Shown: positions 24,869-36,300 of the stretch, piece after piece | Layout of the letters: every line of letters starts with the position of its first letter | Position numbering within the stretch: position 1 is the stretch's first letter | NCBI RefSeq assembly: GCF_018446385.1 | Contig: NC_056002.1 | Location: forward strand, 4,389,474 to 4,453,473 | Reading direction: 5' to 3' | From: Zingiber officinale | Taxonomy: Eukaryota; Streptophyta; Magnoliopsida; Zingiberales; Zingiberaceae | DNA length: 64,000 nt | The notes under the pieces: model-generated | Database searches by the model: none | What the model saw: only the letters and a program-made list of their open reading frames with translations | What the model was told of the DNA's origin: nothing | Position numbers and translations under genes: made by a program

Positions 24869-25504
24869 GGCTTTCAGAAGAAAAATTAAACGTTAAAATT
24901 TCTTTATAATGAAGCTTTGCGTAAGGAAGTGGTTGTTATTCCAATAACCAAGAAGGCCTAGTGTCTCGCCACGACCTAGAAGCTGAAATATTGAAATAAA
25001 ATGTTTAATTAACTTTCTGAAAAAAATATTAAACTAGAATTAAATAATGCTTTGAAAGTTTTTCAAACATTTTTAGAAAATTCTAAAAAATTCATTTTGA
25101 CTTAGAAATTATTTTGAAAATTTCTAAAATTTCAGTTTGCTTAGAAATTTTTTTTTGAAGACTCTAAAAATTCATTTTTGCTTAAAAATTTTTGGAAAAA
25201 TTCATCTTGCTCAGAAATTTTTCTAACTTAAAAATTTGCTAAATATTTTTAAATATCATACTCCTACCCCGTTTTTGCTGTGATCAAAGGAGGAGAAAAG
25301 TACATGTTTAGGGGGAGAGAATTTTTTAAAATCTTAAAAATATTTTTGAAAAATTCTGTTTAACTCTTAATTAAGTAGTTACAATTTTATTTATTACAAA
25401 CTTATGCTTAATATGTTAGTTTAGTAATTTTCTTTAAAAATTACTATTTGTCTACTTTTACACTAACTTGAACTTGGGTTGATGCACATCAAAAAGGGAG
25501 AGAT

Positions 25505-26408
25505 TGTTGGACCCTGTGGGTGTTTTGATGTGATCAACCAAGTTGGTTAGGTCCTGCTTTGTGTTTGATCCCTGTGTTTGAGTGTGCAGGAGCTTAGGAG
25601 CGCAGGAAGTCAAGCGGAAGACACAGCTAGCGAGAAGGACGGCAAGGGAAGGGAGCCGACGGGCTCGGTGCGTCCGAAGGATGAGAGAGCTGTGGAAGAG
25701 TACACCGGTGGGTGAGAAGAACGTGTGCGGCGTTCGAGGGACGTTAAGCCGGGACGGAAGCCTGCTTGAGGAGAATGCCGGGAATTGGGTTCGGATGAGC
25801 CCTATTCCGGTTGGCCGGAATCACCCAAAAGAATGGAGCTTCGGAAGCAAAAGAAAAAGAGCAGCTGGAGTCACTGCACTGATGGAGGCGCCTTCATCAA
25901 GCATTGAAGGCGCCTTCAATGCCAGGTGAAGGCACCTCGGACCTGGCCAAACTGACCGTTTAGCTTTCGGATAAAGTTTTATCCACACACTCGTTGGAGG
26001 CGCCTTGGACCTCTATTGGAGGCGCCTTGGACCTCTATTGGAGGCGCTTTAGACCTTTGAGATAGATTTTCCAGAGGCTATATAAAGGCCCCTAGAGTTA
26101 GGAATTACGTATCAATTCAGTATTCAACTAATCAATTCCTAGCAGCTTGTGAGCTTTCTCAGTGTGTAAAAAGGCTTCTCCGCCTACAGTAAAGGAGACT
26201 TTTTTAGTGCGCACTTTTCATCGCCCTGGATTAACAACTTTCTCGGTTGTAACCAGGTTAACTCCCGAGTCTCTAGTTTATCTTTGTTTTCTTTTTGTTT
26301 TATTCTTATTATAGTTGCTTTTATTTTGAGTTGAAAATTTTGAGGAGGGTATACTTTTATTTTTTCAAGCAATTCACGCTCCTCTTGTCGACCTCCGCTG
26401 CACCTACA
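25505..26408 (+). repeat. 3' LTR of the nested retrotransposon
   Basis: 904 bases, colinear with the 5' LTR. It has the same TATATAAAGGCCCC promoter (near 26077) and three consecutive CTCTATTGGAGGCGC-type units where the 5' LTR has two. Confidence 0.88.
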
Positions 26409-28317
26409 CAAATGGGATTGGAATTTGAGACAGAAGAAGATGCATATCAATTTTATTTGATATATGCTAAAAAGGTTGGATTTGGCGTAAGGAGAGGTAG
26501 AATCCACAAGGATGAATCAGGTAAATTACTTGATAGGTTTTTTTATTGTTGTGCCCAAGGTAAAAAAGGAAAAGACAAAGGAGATCTTTATGTCAAAGCA
26601 AGTCGTGATGAAACATGATTTGGTTGTGAGACTAAATGAAGATTTGTAATCGGAAAAAAAAAAAACAAGTTTACTGTGGTGTAGTTTGTTAAAGAGTATA
26701 ATCATTATCTCTCAAGTCCAAACAAAACACACCTCTATAGAAGTCATAGGAATATATCTTCTTCTGTAGTGATATAGATTGAGATGACAAGTGATGTGAG
26801 AATCCCCCCAAAAGCATCTAGTGATTTTATGGTGAGGCAAGTAGGTGGAAGGGAGAATTTAGGATTTATTCTTAAGAATTATAAAAACTACTTGCGATCA
26901 AAAAGAACAATAAATATGAGAGTTGGGGATACAGGAGGTGTATTGGAATATCTGCAGAAAATGCAGTTCGATGATCCTAATTTTTTTATGCTATCCAAGT
27001 TAATAAAGATGATTTGATTGCTAATATTTTTTGATCTGATGCTAAGATGAGAGCTAATTATACTAATTTTGGAGATGTTGTTTGCTTTGACACAACCTAT
27101 AAAAAGAAAAATGAAGGTTGGTCAATTGCATTGTCTGTAGGTGTTAATCATCATACGCAATCCATACTTTTTGGTGCCACTTTATTATATGATGAAATCA
27201 GTTCGACTTTTGAGTAGTTATTTGATACATTAACTAGAGCTATGAGTGAGAAAAAACCAACTACTATTCTTACAGATCAAGATGTAGCAATAGCAAAGGC
27301 GTTAGCTTCCAGATGGCCTGAAACACATCATCGCTTGTGCATTTGACATATTTATCAAAATGTTGTCATACATTTGAGTAGAGTTTTCCTTTTAAGTTTA
27401 GAGACTTTGCTAAAGATTTTGCCTCGTGTATATATGATTTTGATGAAGAGGAAGATTTTATTTCATCATGGAACATGATGTTAGCCAAGTATACACTTGA
27501 AAACAATGATTGATTGAGGTGCATGTACAACATCAAGGAAAAATGGGCTTTAGTATATGGACGATAAATGTTTTGTGCGGATATGACTACACCCCAAAGA
27601 AGTGAGAGCATGAATATTATTGTGAAAAAGCATGTCACTTATAAACAAGTTTTTAGACTTCTTCAGTCACTTCCAAAGACTCCTTGATGATCGTCGATAT
27701 GAGGAATTAAAAGCTGATTTCAAATCAAATACAATTGTTCCCTATTTAATATTTTCAATTGAGATTTTAAAGCATACTAGTGAAATTTATACTCCTGAGG
27801 TATACAAGTTTTTTCAACAGGAGTGATGCTTATCTCATGATTATAATCTAGAAATTTGTGAAGATGATGATACATTTACAAAATATAAAGTTACTCCTCA
27901 CAAAAAGAGAAACTATCATATAGTTACACTTGATAAGAAATGTCAAAAATTGAGTGTAACTGTAAAAAATATGAATTTGCTAGAATTTTGTGTTCTCATA
28001 TTCTGAAAATATTTATGTAGAAAAATATTATGAAGATCTCAAGTGATTATGTATTGAAAAGGTGGACAAGAAAAGCAAAAATAGGATATTTTGGAGTTAA
28101 TGATTCAATGGCCAACAATGCTAGTTTGGATCCAAAAATACTTCAAAACATATGTTACAAAGAGTTGTGTGGGTTGAATGTTCAATTAGTTACCAAGGCA
28201 GCAGAAAGGGATAACACTTACATGTTTGTTAAAGATGCTATGTTGAGCTTGTGTAAGATGGTGGATGATAAATTACAAGGTAATGAATCAAATGTCCAAC
28301 AATCAAATGTGAGCTAA

Positions 28318-30759
28318 GCATCCTGGGAATTTGTTTATGGTGAAGGGAACTCTACTGGAGTGAAAGGGATTAAAATGGAGAAAAAATGGTGTCAGGTAAG
28401 AGGTTAATGGTTTCTATTCCATAACTTCACAAATTTTGTTTATTTGGTATTATTTATTGTTAAATTCGAATAACTTAAATCATTTTATTTTTTTATAACA
28501 CAGGGTGTAGATCAAACTATTTCCAGCATGACCAGCATACAATGTGACCGGATTAATTATCAAGTTGATATTTGTTTTACTTATGTTAATCTAAGATAAT
28601 TTATGTTATAACTATCTAAGATTGTATTTTATTTTTTTTGTTTTAGCCTATAAATTCTATGCCAACAATTGGTAGCTTTGTTGGTAGTTTCAATATGACT
28701 AAGACCCAATTTCCATCATTATTGGCATCACAACTTTCTCAGGTATCTATACATCTTAGTTATCACAAGTTTCTTTAATTCTGACTGAAATTTATAATAG
28801 ATATTACTTTCTATTACTACTTATTGAGTGTTGGATTTTAGTTATATAAATTTGTAATTAGCAACAAAATGAAGAAGCATTGTCTCGTTTGAATAAAAGG
28901 TTATGATTTGTTTTGATCGGAAGTTGATGAGGTTTTATTGGTGATGTTGGTAAGCTTATTTTGATAGCTTTGATATTTAATGAATCCAGCATTTGTTTAG
29001 TGCAGTTTCATTATTATCATGGAGTTTTGATTCTCAATTTTTGCTAGGTGGTAATTGATTGATGAGTGTATGTTTAAACCTGCAAAAAAGATGATGATTG
29101 TTAATGCTATTGTTTGTTTTTGGAATGGGGGAGGGTTGCTGTTATTCTTATTGATTTGGCAAAATTGTGGAGTTGCAATTCGTTCAACGTGTTTTTCTCC
29201 TTGTGATGTTGGAAGGAGCGGATGTAATTCTACTGGTGGTATTGATACGGAACTAGTGTTTTTTCTGATGAGTTTTTAATATTGGTGATTAAAATATTAT
29301 GTAATTCTCATTTAGTCTTTTAGCTTATTTGTTTAATAGTTTACAGTTGTTTACTATTATAGATGCAATTCCCATTTGTATAGTTTCCTGGGCCACCTCC
29401 TACGACCTCCCCCCCCCCCCTTAGACATCAACGATCTCGTATGTGTCTATGTCTATTTATATGTGCACTTGAAATGCTAGTTAATCTAGTGATATGATTT
29501 CCTTTTTTGACAGGTTTCAAATGCTTTAGGAGTCATTTTGGCTTTTGTCGAACTGGTCCTCATGTATGTACGTTACTATAGATCCACATCGAAAGGGGAA
29601 GACAACGTTGAAATTGAACTATCTGTTTAACATTTTAAACTTCCTCTTTTGGCAATGGAGATGCGTTTAGTATTTGTTTGAAAAATATTTTTAGTTTCTG
29701 AAGCTTGAAAACTCTTACAAATGCTCTTTCTCCAAGTTTGATGATTCCTGATGTATGCTAGTAGATTATATAACTAACAACTTAGAGGCATGATAATTTA
29801 GCTACTAATTAAGCCAAGTCTCATTAGTAAGGTTCATACTTCCAAGTTAACAAATGTATAACAAACCACTATAAAAAGCATAACAGAACTAGTTCACTTT
29901 GCATAACAAAGCAAGTGTTTTGTATTAGCAATGAATGTTGTGAGTATCAGCAATATCAACAATGAATGTAATAGTGAAATAGATCATGTTCTAGAATAAT
30001 GGAATTTGGCATCTCACGTACCCCATTGAATTGAAATTTGGCAGCTCCGCGGCATGCTCAACATCGACTTCCAGCTTATGATCACAATCGATATCCTTAC
30101 CACAAACAAGATCAATTATACTCCTATGACTGAGGTAATCTCCATATACCACATTCATTCGTGCTTACATTCCTCCATCACATGTGCACACAAAGTCAAA
30201 GCACTCGCCAATCACACACAACATAATACGAAATGGCATTTTTATGTTGGACTTGCATTCACATCAACACCATTACATTGATTTACAATCAACGGACAGT
30301 AAGCAACCATTGCAACACAAGCTTAACTCAAACCAAACTGTGGGCACCAAGCATCACACAGACATCAAAAGCAACCATTGCAACACAAGCGAACCAATCA
30401 ACCCTTGATGAACATTACCTCATAGACAGTAACTATTCTTTCTTGGATTTAACATTGCACGTAATACTACCATATAATTTCACATTCCTTTCAATATAAT
30501 TTTACATTCTTGCTTAACTGAAAAAGTAAGTCCCGAAAGAAGAACAACACAGAATAAATCATTACAAAATTTTCAAGCCATTATATAACATGTTCCACAA
30601 CATCCATCTTAAAAAAAAAAAAACTAATTATCCTATGACATTACAACACCAACATTAGTCAACACTAATTAACCACCTGAACTAATAAACTAATTAGCCT
30701 TCAGCGGGTTCTTACAAACAGTTAATCTGTCATATTACAACAACATTATTCAACACTAA
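28318..30759. other. Interior of the MULE between its two convergent genes
   Basis: AT-rich DNA with possible small 3' exons of the transposase gene. One near 28650-28742 encodes a serine/threonine-rich piece between an AG and a GT. A C-run of 12 lies near 29409-29420. From 29800 to 30700 no coding signal stands out. Transcripts of the two genes should end in this interval. Confidence 0.45.
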
Positions 30760-31124
30760 TTAACAAGACCAAACTAACAAAGTAATAAGGTAAACGACCA
30801 AAAGAGACAGATTCACTATAACTAATATCCAGATCACTGATGGTACATTTGAATTTCCTAGATTATGTCCACGAGAATCAATGGATTCACTTCCTATCCT
30901 TGACTCTATTCTTCCTAACCTTCCATGACATATTTCGCTGTTGTTTTCATCAAACAAAGTATCGGCTACCACCCACTTTTGCCAGCCATGTTGCTCATAT
31001 CGATAATACCTCCTTTCGAGATTTTTGGTCGATCTAGAAACACATATGTTCTTCGTCCGTAGTCCCTACATGGTACATGTTCAAATTTCGTATTGTCGAT
31101 GGAGTTGTAAATTGATGATGCCAT
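30760..31124 (-). pseudogene. GRF-type zinc-finger / transmembrane ORF carried by the MULE
   Basis: The minus-strand reading begins at ATG 31124 (MASSIYNSID...). It passes a GRF-like zinc-binding segment (about 31070-30970: VSRSTKNLERRYYRYEQHGW, then QKWV) and ends at TAA 30760 after a hydrophobic helix, VIWILVIVNLSLLVVYLITL. This layout matches the plant 'uncharacterized protein At4g04775-like' group as I remember it, with a short N-terminus, a GRF finger and a C-terminal membrane segment. The frame shifts near 31060, where the first cysteine pair should be. The last cysteine of the finger is replaced in RYYRYEQ. So this copy is probably dead. It is convergent with the transposase, like mudrB relative to mudrA in maize MuDR, but the protein is unrelated in sequence as far as I can see. 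Confidence 0.6.
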
Positions 31125-32349
31125 GAGAAACCAACCTATTAAGCAAACATGAATTACTTAGATTCAAATATTTTTTAATGTTCATAGATTGTATGCTAAA
31201 TAAATTAAAAAAAAAAAAAAGGAAATAAGCTATTTTGCCTTATTGTAAAAATCAGCAATAAGTACCACATAACTTATCTTATTTTGATAATAAGCAATAA
31301 GTAAAATATAAACTTATTGCTTTAAGCTATCTCATGACTAATTTACTTTTATTTGAATCATCCTCTACCAAGAAAAATAACTGGATGAGTTTGAAATGAA
31401 ATCATCTTCAAGAGCAGAAGTATTTGTTTGATTGCCAATGAAGAAATAGAGCACGACATAGAGGTTTTTCTAAAGGTTTTACAATAAGTACTAGCATTGT
31501 GATTAAATGAGAATCAAGTGAAAAATCATTAGACAGAGACTTCAATGTCACATTTGGTAGCAGATCTAAATTATACAAATTCTTAAACTCAGTTAGCAAC
31601 TTATAAATGAAACAAATTCAGCAAAAATATAGTTCTCAAAAGATATTGGGAATATATCAACTGGAAAGGTCCTCATGTTGTTGTCGTATATTCCTATATG
31701 GAGAACCATAAAGACTCCATGAATAGGGAATTCTTATACAGAATCTTGAACAAGATAGTTACTTGTTAATGACATTCTAGTGTGAACCTTTAACTAGTTT
31801 GTTAAAAAAATTATCACAGGAAAATCATTAGATGAAAAAGAAAGCTCAAAATTGCTCACATCAACATATGAATCAACAATGCACTTGCATGCTGGGGAAT
31901 TAAAATCAACAAATTCAACATCAAATAAAATAAAGTGGTAAAGGAAGGGAAAGACAGAGAGTTTCAGTTACAAACTAAAATTGTAAATCTGGAACTCAAA
32001 CTTTTAAATAGGAAGGAATTAAAGAAAAGCTCAAACTTGCTAGAACCAACAGTTGAAATCATCCCTAATGGCGGCAGAGCTTGGGTCGTTGTCGGTCGAG
32101 GGTAGGGCTGGGTCTTGGAGGAGTCGGAGAACTAGGTCATCATCGCTGGATCGCGGTGGGTTTTGCTCAAGAAGGTCACGAGAGGTTAGGGAGTCCGCAG
32201 TCACAGGAGGAGTGCGAGAGATTAGGGAGTCTGCAGTCGCAGGAGGAGCGCGAGAGGTTAGGGAGTCCGCAGAGAGGTGGTTGTCCGTCGTCGACGGATC
32301 GCGGTGGAGTTTTCATCGCTGGCGGATCGCGAGTGGTCAGGGCTGTACG
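31125..32349. other. MULE interior between the GRF ORF and the right TIR
   Basis: An AT-rich stretch to about 32050, then a GC-rich sub-terminal block (32060-32340). In that block GAG(A)TTAGGGAGTC-GCAGTC-type phrases repeat three times at about 30-base spacing. On the minus strand this block could be the first, untranslated exon and promoter of the GRF gene. No protein frame with a signature is seen. Confidence 0.45.
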
Positions 32350-32465
32350 CTACAACTCTGTGTTTCTGCGTGAGTTGTGTTTCTACGTGCATGCGTATTG
32401 CATGTGATTGTCTTTTATACGGATTTTTGTGGTCCAGGGAAAAATCGATCTAGAGGATCTGAACT
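32350..32465 (-). repeat. Right terminal inverted repeat of the MULE
   Basis: Inverted counterpart of the left TIR. Read inward on the minus strand it contains CGATTTTTCCCTGGACCAC and GTATAAAAGACAATC, so a promoter for the minus-strand gene could lie here. Confidence 0.85.
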
Positions 32466-32475
32466 GGTACCAAAA
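32466..32475. repeat. Right target-site duplication of the MULE
   Basis: GGTACCAAAA directly after the right TIR, identical to 21210-21219. Confidence 0.88.
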
Positions 32476-32479
32476 GTTG

Positions 32480-33170
32480 ATTAAGCTCGTTCAGGCGGCT
32501 AAGAAAAAACAAAGGTGAATCATTAGTCTTCAGCGTCTCAGTGAATCCATTCCTAATAAATCATGAACAATACTAACTATTACTATAGGTGGTTAAAGCA
32601 TGAGAAAAGACATACTCGGACACGTCAAGTTTTAACTTCAATATCTCATGTGGCAACACCCTATGTCTTAATCACTGTACTACCCGAGGGGACAACGGCC
32701 TAAGATGCAGCAAAAAAAAAAAGCGATTTACTCACCCCAGCGCCTCTGCCAAGCTGTCCTTAGGCCAACATGGAAGAGGTAAATTACGGGTGACTATTAG
32801 TCATTAGTGCATGTGAGCAAGATATGAGGGAAGACATGCTCGGACACGTCAAGTTTCGATCCCAATATCTTATGTGGGAATACCTCATGTCAATAATTGT
32901 ATCATCCTGAGGAGACAAAGATGTGGCAAAAAGACGATTCACTCGTCCCAATACTCTCACCAGTCCGTTTCTAGGCCAACATAGAAGAGGTAAATTACGA
33001 ATGGTTACTAGTCATTAGTACAAATGATCAAAATATGGAGAAAGACATATTCATGTATGTTGAGTTTCAATTCTTAAACTTTATATGATAATATTCTATA
33101 TTTTAATCATCATACCGTCCAAGGAGATCCAAGGGATAAAGATGAACAATTAAAAAGAGGTTTAGATGAG
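32480..33170 (-). repeat. Tandem SINE-like copies, about 190-bp units
   Basis: Three related units follow the MULE. Shared phrases are GGCCAACATGGAAGAGGTAA / GGCCAACATAGAAGAGGTAA, ATTACGGGTGACTATTAGTC / ATTACGAATGGTTACTAGTC, AAGACATGCTCGGACACGTC and AATATCTTATGTGGGAATAC. On the minus strand GGGATCGAAACTTGACG resembles a pol III B box, and GATGGTACAA-type sequence upstream a possible A box. The units decay from left to right. The cluster at 10.7-11.3 kb and pieces at 40.2-40.6 kb share the same core. A tRNA-derived SINE family is inferred. Confidence 0.6.
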
Positions 33171-33336
33171 GTAAAAATAAAATGTAGATATGTATTTACT
33201 CTCAAATGATTAGTTTAGGGTATATTTTTTTTTTAAAAAAAGGGACTTAACGTGATGAAAATATCATAACAATGGCACGCCACATTTGCCCCTCAATTAT
33301 TAGCGTCGAAGTTAAATTAGTAATAACAGAAAAAGA

Positions 33337-36300
33337 ATGCCGCTGCTCTCTCTTTCACGAACTTTCTCGGCGATTTCCCCAGCTCCTCCTCGCCAGCCTT
33401 CCTCCGGGGCACCAAAGCTTCGACGCCGCACTCCACTTTTCGGGGCTCTCTGTCTTCTGAGCCTCGGTACTCTCACCGCCATCGGATTCAGGTCAGGCTG
33501 TGCCGCGCAGTCGCTCAGCCGCCTCCATTTCCTAGGGTGAACTCTATTTCCTCCCTCCCCCCTCCTCCTTCCTGGTATGTGGTCTTCTTGCTGATGTATC
33601 TGTTTATATGTGCAAAGAAGATCCTCGTGGCTGAACTCTGATGATTTGGTGGACTACGCCTTTTTCAATGATATATTTGTCTTGTTTCGTATCATATTAA
33701 TATTGATCTGCGATTTGATGACACCGTGTAAATCACGATAACCCCGGATTCTGTTACATTATATTATCTTCATACTCATTGGGGCTTCAATCCGATTCGG
33801 TCAATTCACCCCAAAATTCACTGTACTCACTTGAAAGAATTTCTAGCTTCGCCTTCTGCATACTAGATAAATAACTTTCTGAATACGCTGCCTATATTTT
33901 TGGTAAATCTGGATTGCAGTTCACTTCTCCATGTTTAGGGATCATATTAATTTTAAGAACACAGTACAAAATTCATGTTAGTTAAGCCTATTCTGGTCAT
34001 TATGTGGTTTGTACCCTATGATGATGAAATCTGATTCTTTCATCATACTGGCTGTTATCTTAGTCGAAGTTTCTCAATCTACTCGATACTCAGAAACAAT
34101 TCATTAGAAATTTCTCAATTTGCTGGGTATATTATAAGTTCAAAGCACTTGTACCTTGATAAAAGCATTTTCTTGGATGTGAAACACATGATTACAACTT
34201 TATTTCTATTTACTTCTTTTGCTTCTCACTAACAACTCAGCAAAACAGAGCTACTAGAGTTCCTTATTGCAATTCCAATAGATCTATTCTCTTTCTTGTA
34301 TGACTCCCCTCATTGTTGATGAATTGAAGTTGCTGTTGTGCAGGTCAAAGGCCATTGCCAAACCGTCCACGAGAGGTCTTCATTCTACTGGTATGGAGGC
34401 TGCTTCAACCACTGTGCCATCTATTGTAGTCTATGTGACTGTTCCCAACAAAGATGCAGGTCTTTGCTTTGGAGCTTGCTTTACATCCCATCTGATTTGC
34501 ACAAACAGTTTTCAGTTAATACATAATTTTATGAAATCTATTTGACTCTGTTTTATTTCCCTAGAAATCTACATTGTTTACATTTGTTTTAGATGTTACG
34601 TCAACTTTAATATTAGCATTAACAGCTGTGTGATGGCTTAGATTTCTAGGGGGGGATGACATTTAGATATGTGTGATTGTGATTTGACTAAGAATGAAAT
34701 GATGTGTCTGCCACTGCCTTGAATTGAAGATATTATAAAGGTCACATGCATTTCATTTGTGATTTGCATATTATTAGAACCTTGAATATCACTACCACAT
34801 CATTGTCAATCCGGTATTTAAATATGTCATAGTAGGCCCAATTACAGGCCAACAAGATCATGACTGGATTAGGCTGGATCATCAATGAATTAAAAAGGGT
34901 ACATTAAAATGTTTTAAAAATGGATGCTTGATTAAGAAAGGATGAGGCACAGCTGGAAATAAAAAAATGGAATTTACTACACAAAAAAGAGAGGAGCTTC
35001 CAAAAAAGGAAAAATATTAGATATTCAATAGGTGATAGCAATAAAAAGAAAAATAAGTCGGAAGCATTTATTTTCTCAATCTTCATTTCCTTCTTACCCT
35101 TCTCTCCTTTTCCTCAAGCAGAAATATTGACGGCTATCACATTTCATCATCAGTTTTTGTCTTTTATTTGTCCTTTGATATATTTCGCATAATTTAAGAG
35201 GAGATCAAGGATTCTTTTCCAGTATATCTCTTGGAGTTGGTGTTATTTGATAGTTTGCAAAAGCTATTCAGTTCAAATAATCTGACTATCAATCACATGA
35301 CATTGATAGGCTCAGTGAGAATGGAATAGTTAAAATGCAACTATTTGTGAGAAAAGGGATGAGGACAGCTCTATCCCTCATTTCTATAGTGCCACTTGTT
35401 GACTATCATTGTATAAAATAATACTTAAAGCTATTACTCAGGCATTACGATAAGTTTTTTTAATTAAATTTAAGCTTACACTGATGACTTAACCAAACCA
35501 AAATCTTACTTTTCTCTCTCAAGGGATTTGAACTAGAACCTTTACCATGGAGCTGCTATCTTGACCTACTTGTAGTAAAGGACCTTGTTCGCTGGTTGAC
35601 TCAGACACCTGTGTGCAAAGATCAATACAATCCAAAGTCCTCTTCTCGGCGTCCTCTTCTCGGCGTCCTTGTCTCACCATGAATCCTATTCTTGTACTCA
35701 TATATAATCAACTAATAGTGCTCATCCAATTCTCATCAATTTTTTTTTTTAAAAAAACGAAGCTAATTTTCAACTGAGTCTGATTACGTTTTTCACTTGA
35801 TATATGCTGTTTCTCACTGTCTGTTTCAGTTTCCTATCAATTTCTTTTTTTTGATTGATATTATAGAAGATCCCATCCTAGGAATAAGTTCCTTTATAGC
35901 CATTTCTCTAGTCATCATTTTTATCATATGTAGTTTTTATCACTAGATTATTTCTCATCAAGGTGCATAGCCACCATAGAGATGAACACAATGGCATTGG
36001 GACTGCGCAAAAGAGGTACAAGTTAAATAGACGAAAGGGAGGAAGCATTGCTGATGAGATAGCTATATGCCAATAAATAATATTGGATGTTGCAGGAGCA
36101 TCTTATGAGGGGGCAGACTGAAATTCCCTTTATCAAATCACTCAAATTGTTCACTTTATATTGAAATAAAATTTTCTATTTTATCAAGAAGATTGATTGG
36201 ATTTAGTGAAAGTGTGAAGGTTTTGCTTTTATATGTATGACATTTGCTTTTCCACAATGAAGTTTCTTTTTTGCACTAAGACTTGGTTTACTTGCAAGAA

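Larger units (their letters stand above)
22410..26408 (+). mobile_element. Non-autonomous Ty1/copia-type LTR retrotransposon (gag only), nested in the MULE
   Basis: Two LTRs, 22410-23379 and 25505-26408, begin TGTTGGACC and end CTACA. A primer-binding site (TTGGTATCAGAG, 23381-23392) matches the initiator-methionine tRNA type. A purine-rich tract (AAAAAGGGAGAGAT) precedes the 3' LTR. The interior holds a UBN2-type gag (23445-24158) with a following CCHC zinc knuckle and a coiled-coil-rich frame. It holds no protease, integrase or reverse transcriptase, so it must have relied on a relative. The flanking five bases (TAAAT and CAAAT) agree at four positions, as for a decayed 5-bp target duplication. 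The structure looks whole, with a few breaks in coding parts. It is younger than its MULE host. The LTRs are clearly similar but differ in small tandem blocks. Confidence 0.88.
22196..28317 (+). pseudogene. FAR1/FHY3-type MULE transposase, interrupted and decayed
   Basis: The reading starts at ATG 22196 (acidic N-terminus, then a GT donor at 22286) and continues in a short exon ending at 22407. After the LTR insertion it resumes at 26410 with the FAR1 DNA-binding domain (GLEFETEEDAYQFY, then KKVGFGVRRGR). Next come a linker at 26784-27017 and the MULE core: FDTTYK near 27087, LTDQDVAIAKAL near 27268, then the C-x-H region near 27336. A SWIM-type zinc-finger remnant lies near 27940-28010. A long C-terminal piece runs at 28030-28317. 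Stops interrupt the core, for example in place of expected tryptophans near 27010, 27217, 27344 and 27825, with frame changes near 27375 and 27655. Small further exons may continue to about 29600. The protein would bind TIRs and catalyse cut-and-paste, but this copy cannot. Confidence 0.85.
21220..32465 (+). mobile_element. Mutator-like element (MULE), about 11.2 kb, two convergent genes
   Basis: Long terminal inverted repeats bound the element. The left end (21220-21335) and the reverse complement of the right end (about 32350-32465) share AGTTC-GATC-TCTAGA-CGATTTTTCCCTGGA. They then share AAAAATCC-TATAAAAG, TGCAAT, GCACG-AGAAAC-CAACTCACG and AGAAACACA, with scattered mismatches. The direct repeat GGTACCAAAA flanks both ends, a 10-bp target duplication within the usual MULE range. 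GC-rich sub-terminal DNA (21360-21720 and 32060-32340) follows each TIR. Inside are a FAR1-type transposase (+) and a GRF-type ORF (-). A 4-kb LTR retrotransposon (22410-26408) was added later, so the MULE was about 7.25 kb before. Both ends survive, but the coding parts are decayed. Confidence 0.9.

Noticed and set aside
29409-29420. C12 run, at first suspected as an assembly mark
   Set aside because: A single homopolymer in decayed transposon DNA can arise naturally. There is no change in context on either side.
32053-32407. Two overlapping frames with repeated REIRESAV- or ERLGSPQSQ-like units
   Set aside because: They come from three short direct repeats in the MULE sub-terminal block. 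No independent support for a protein exists.
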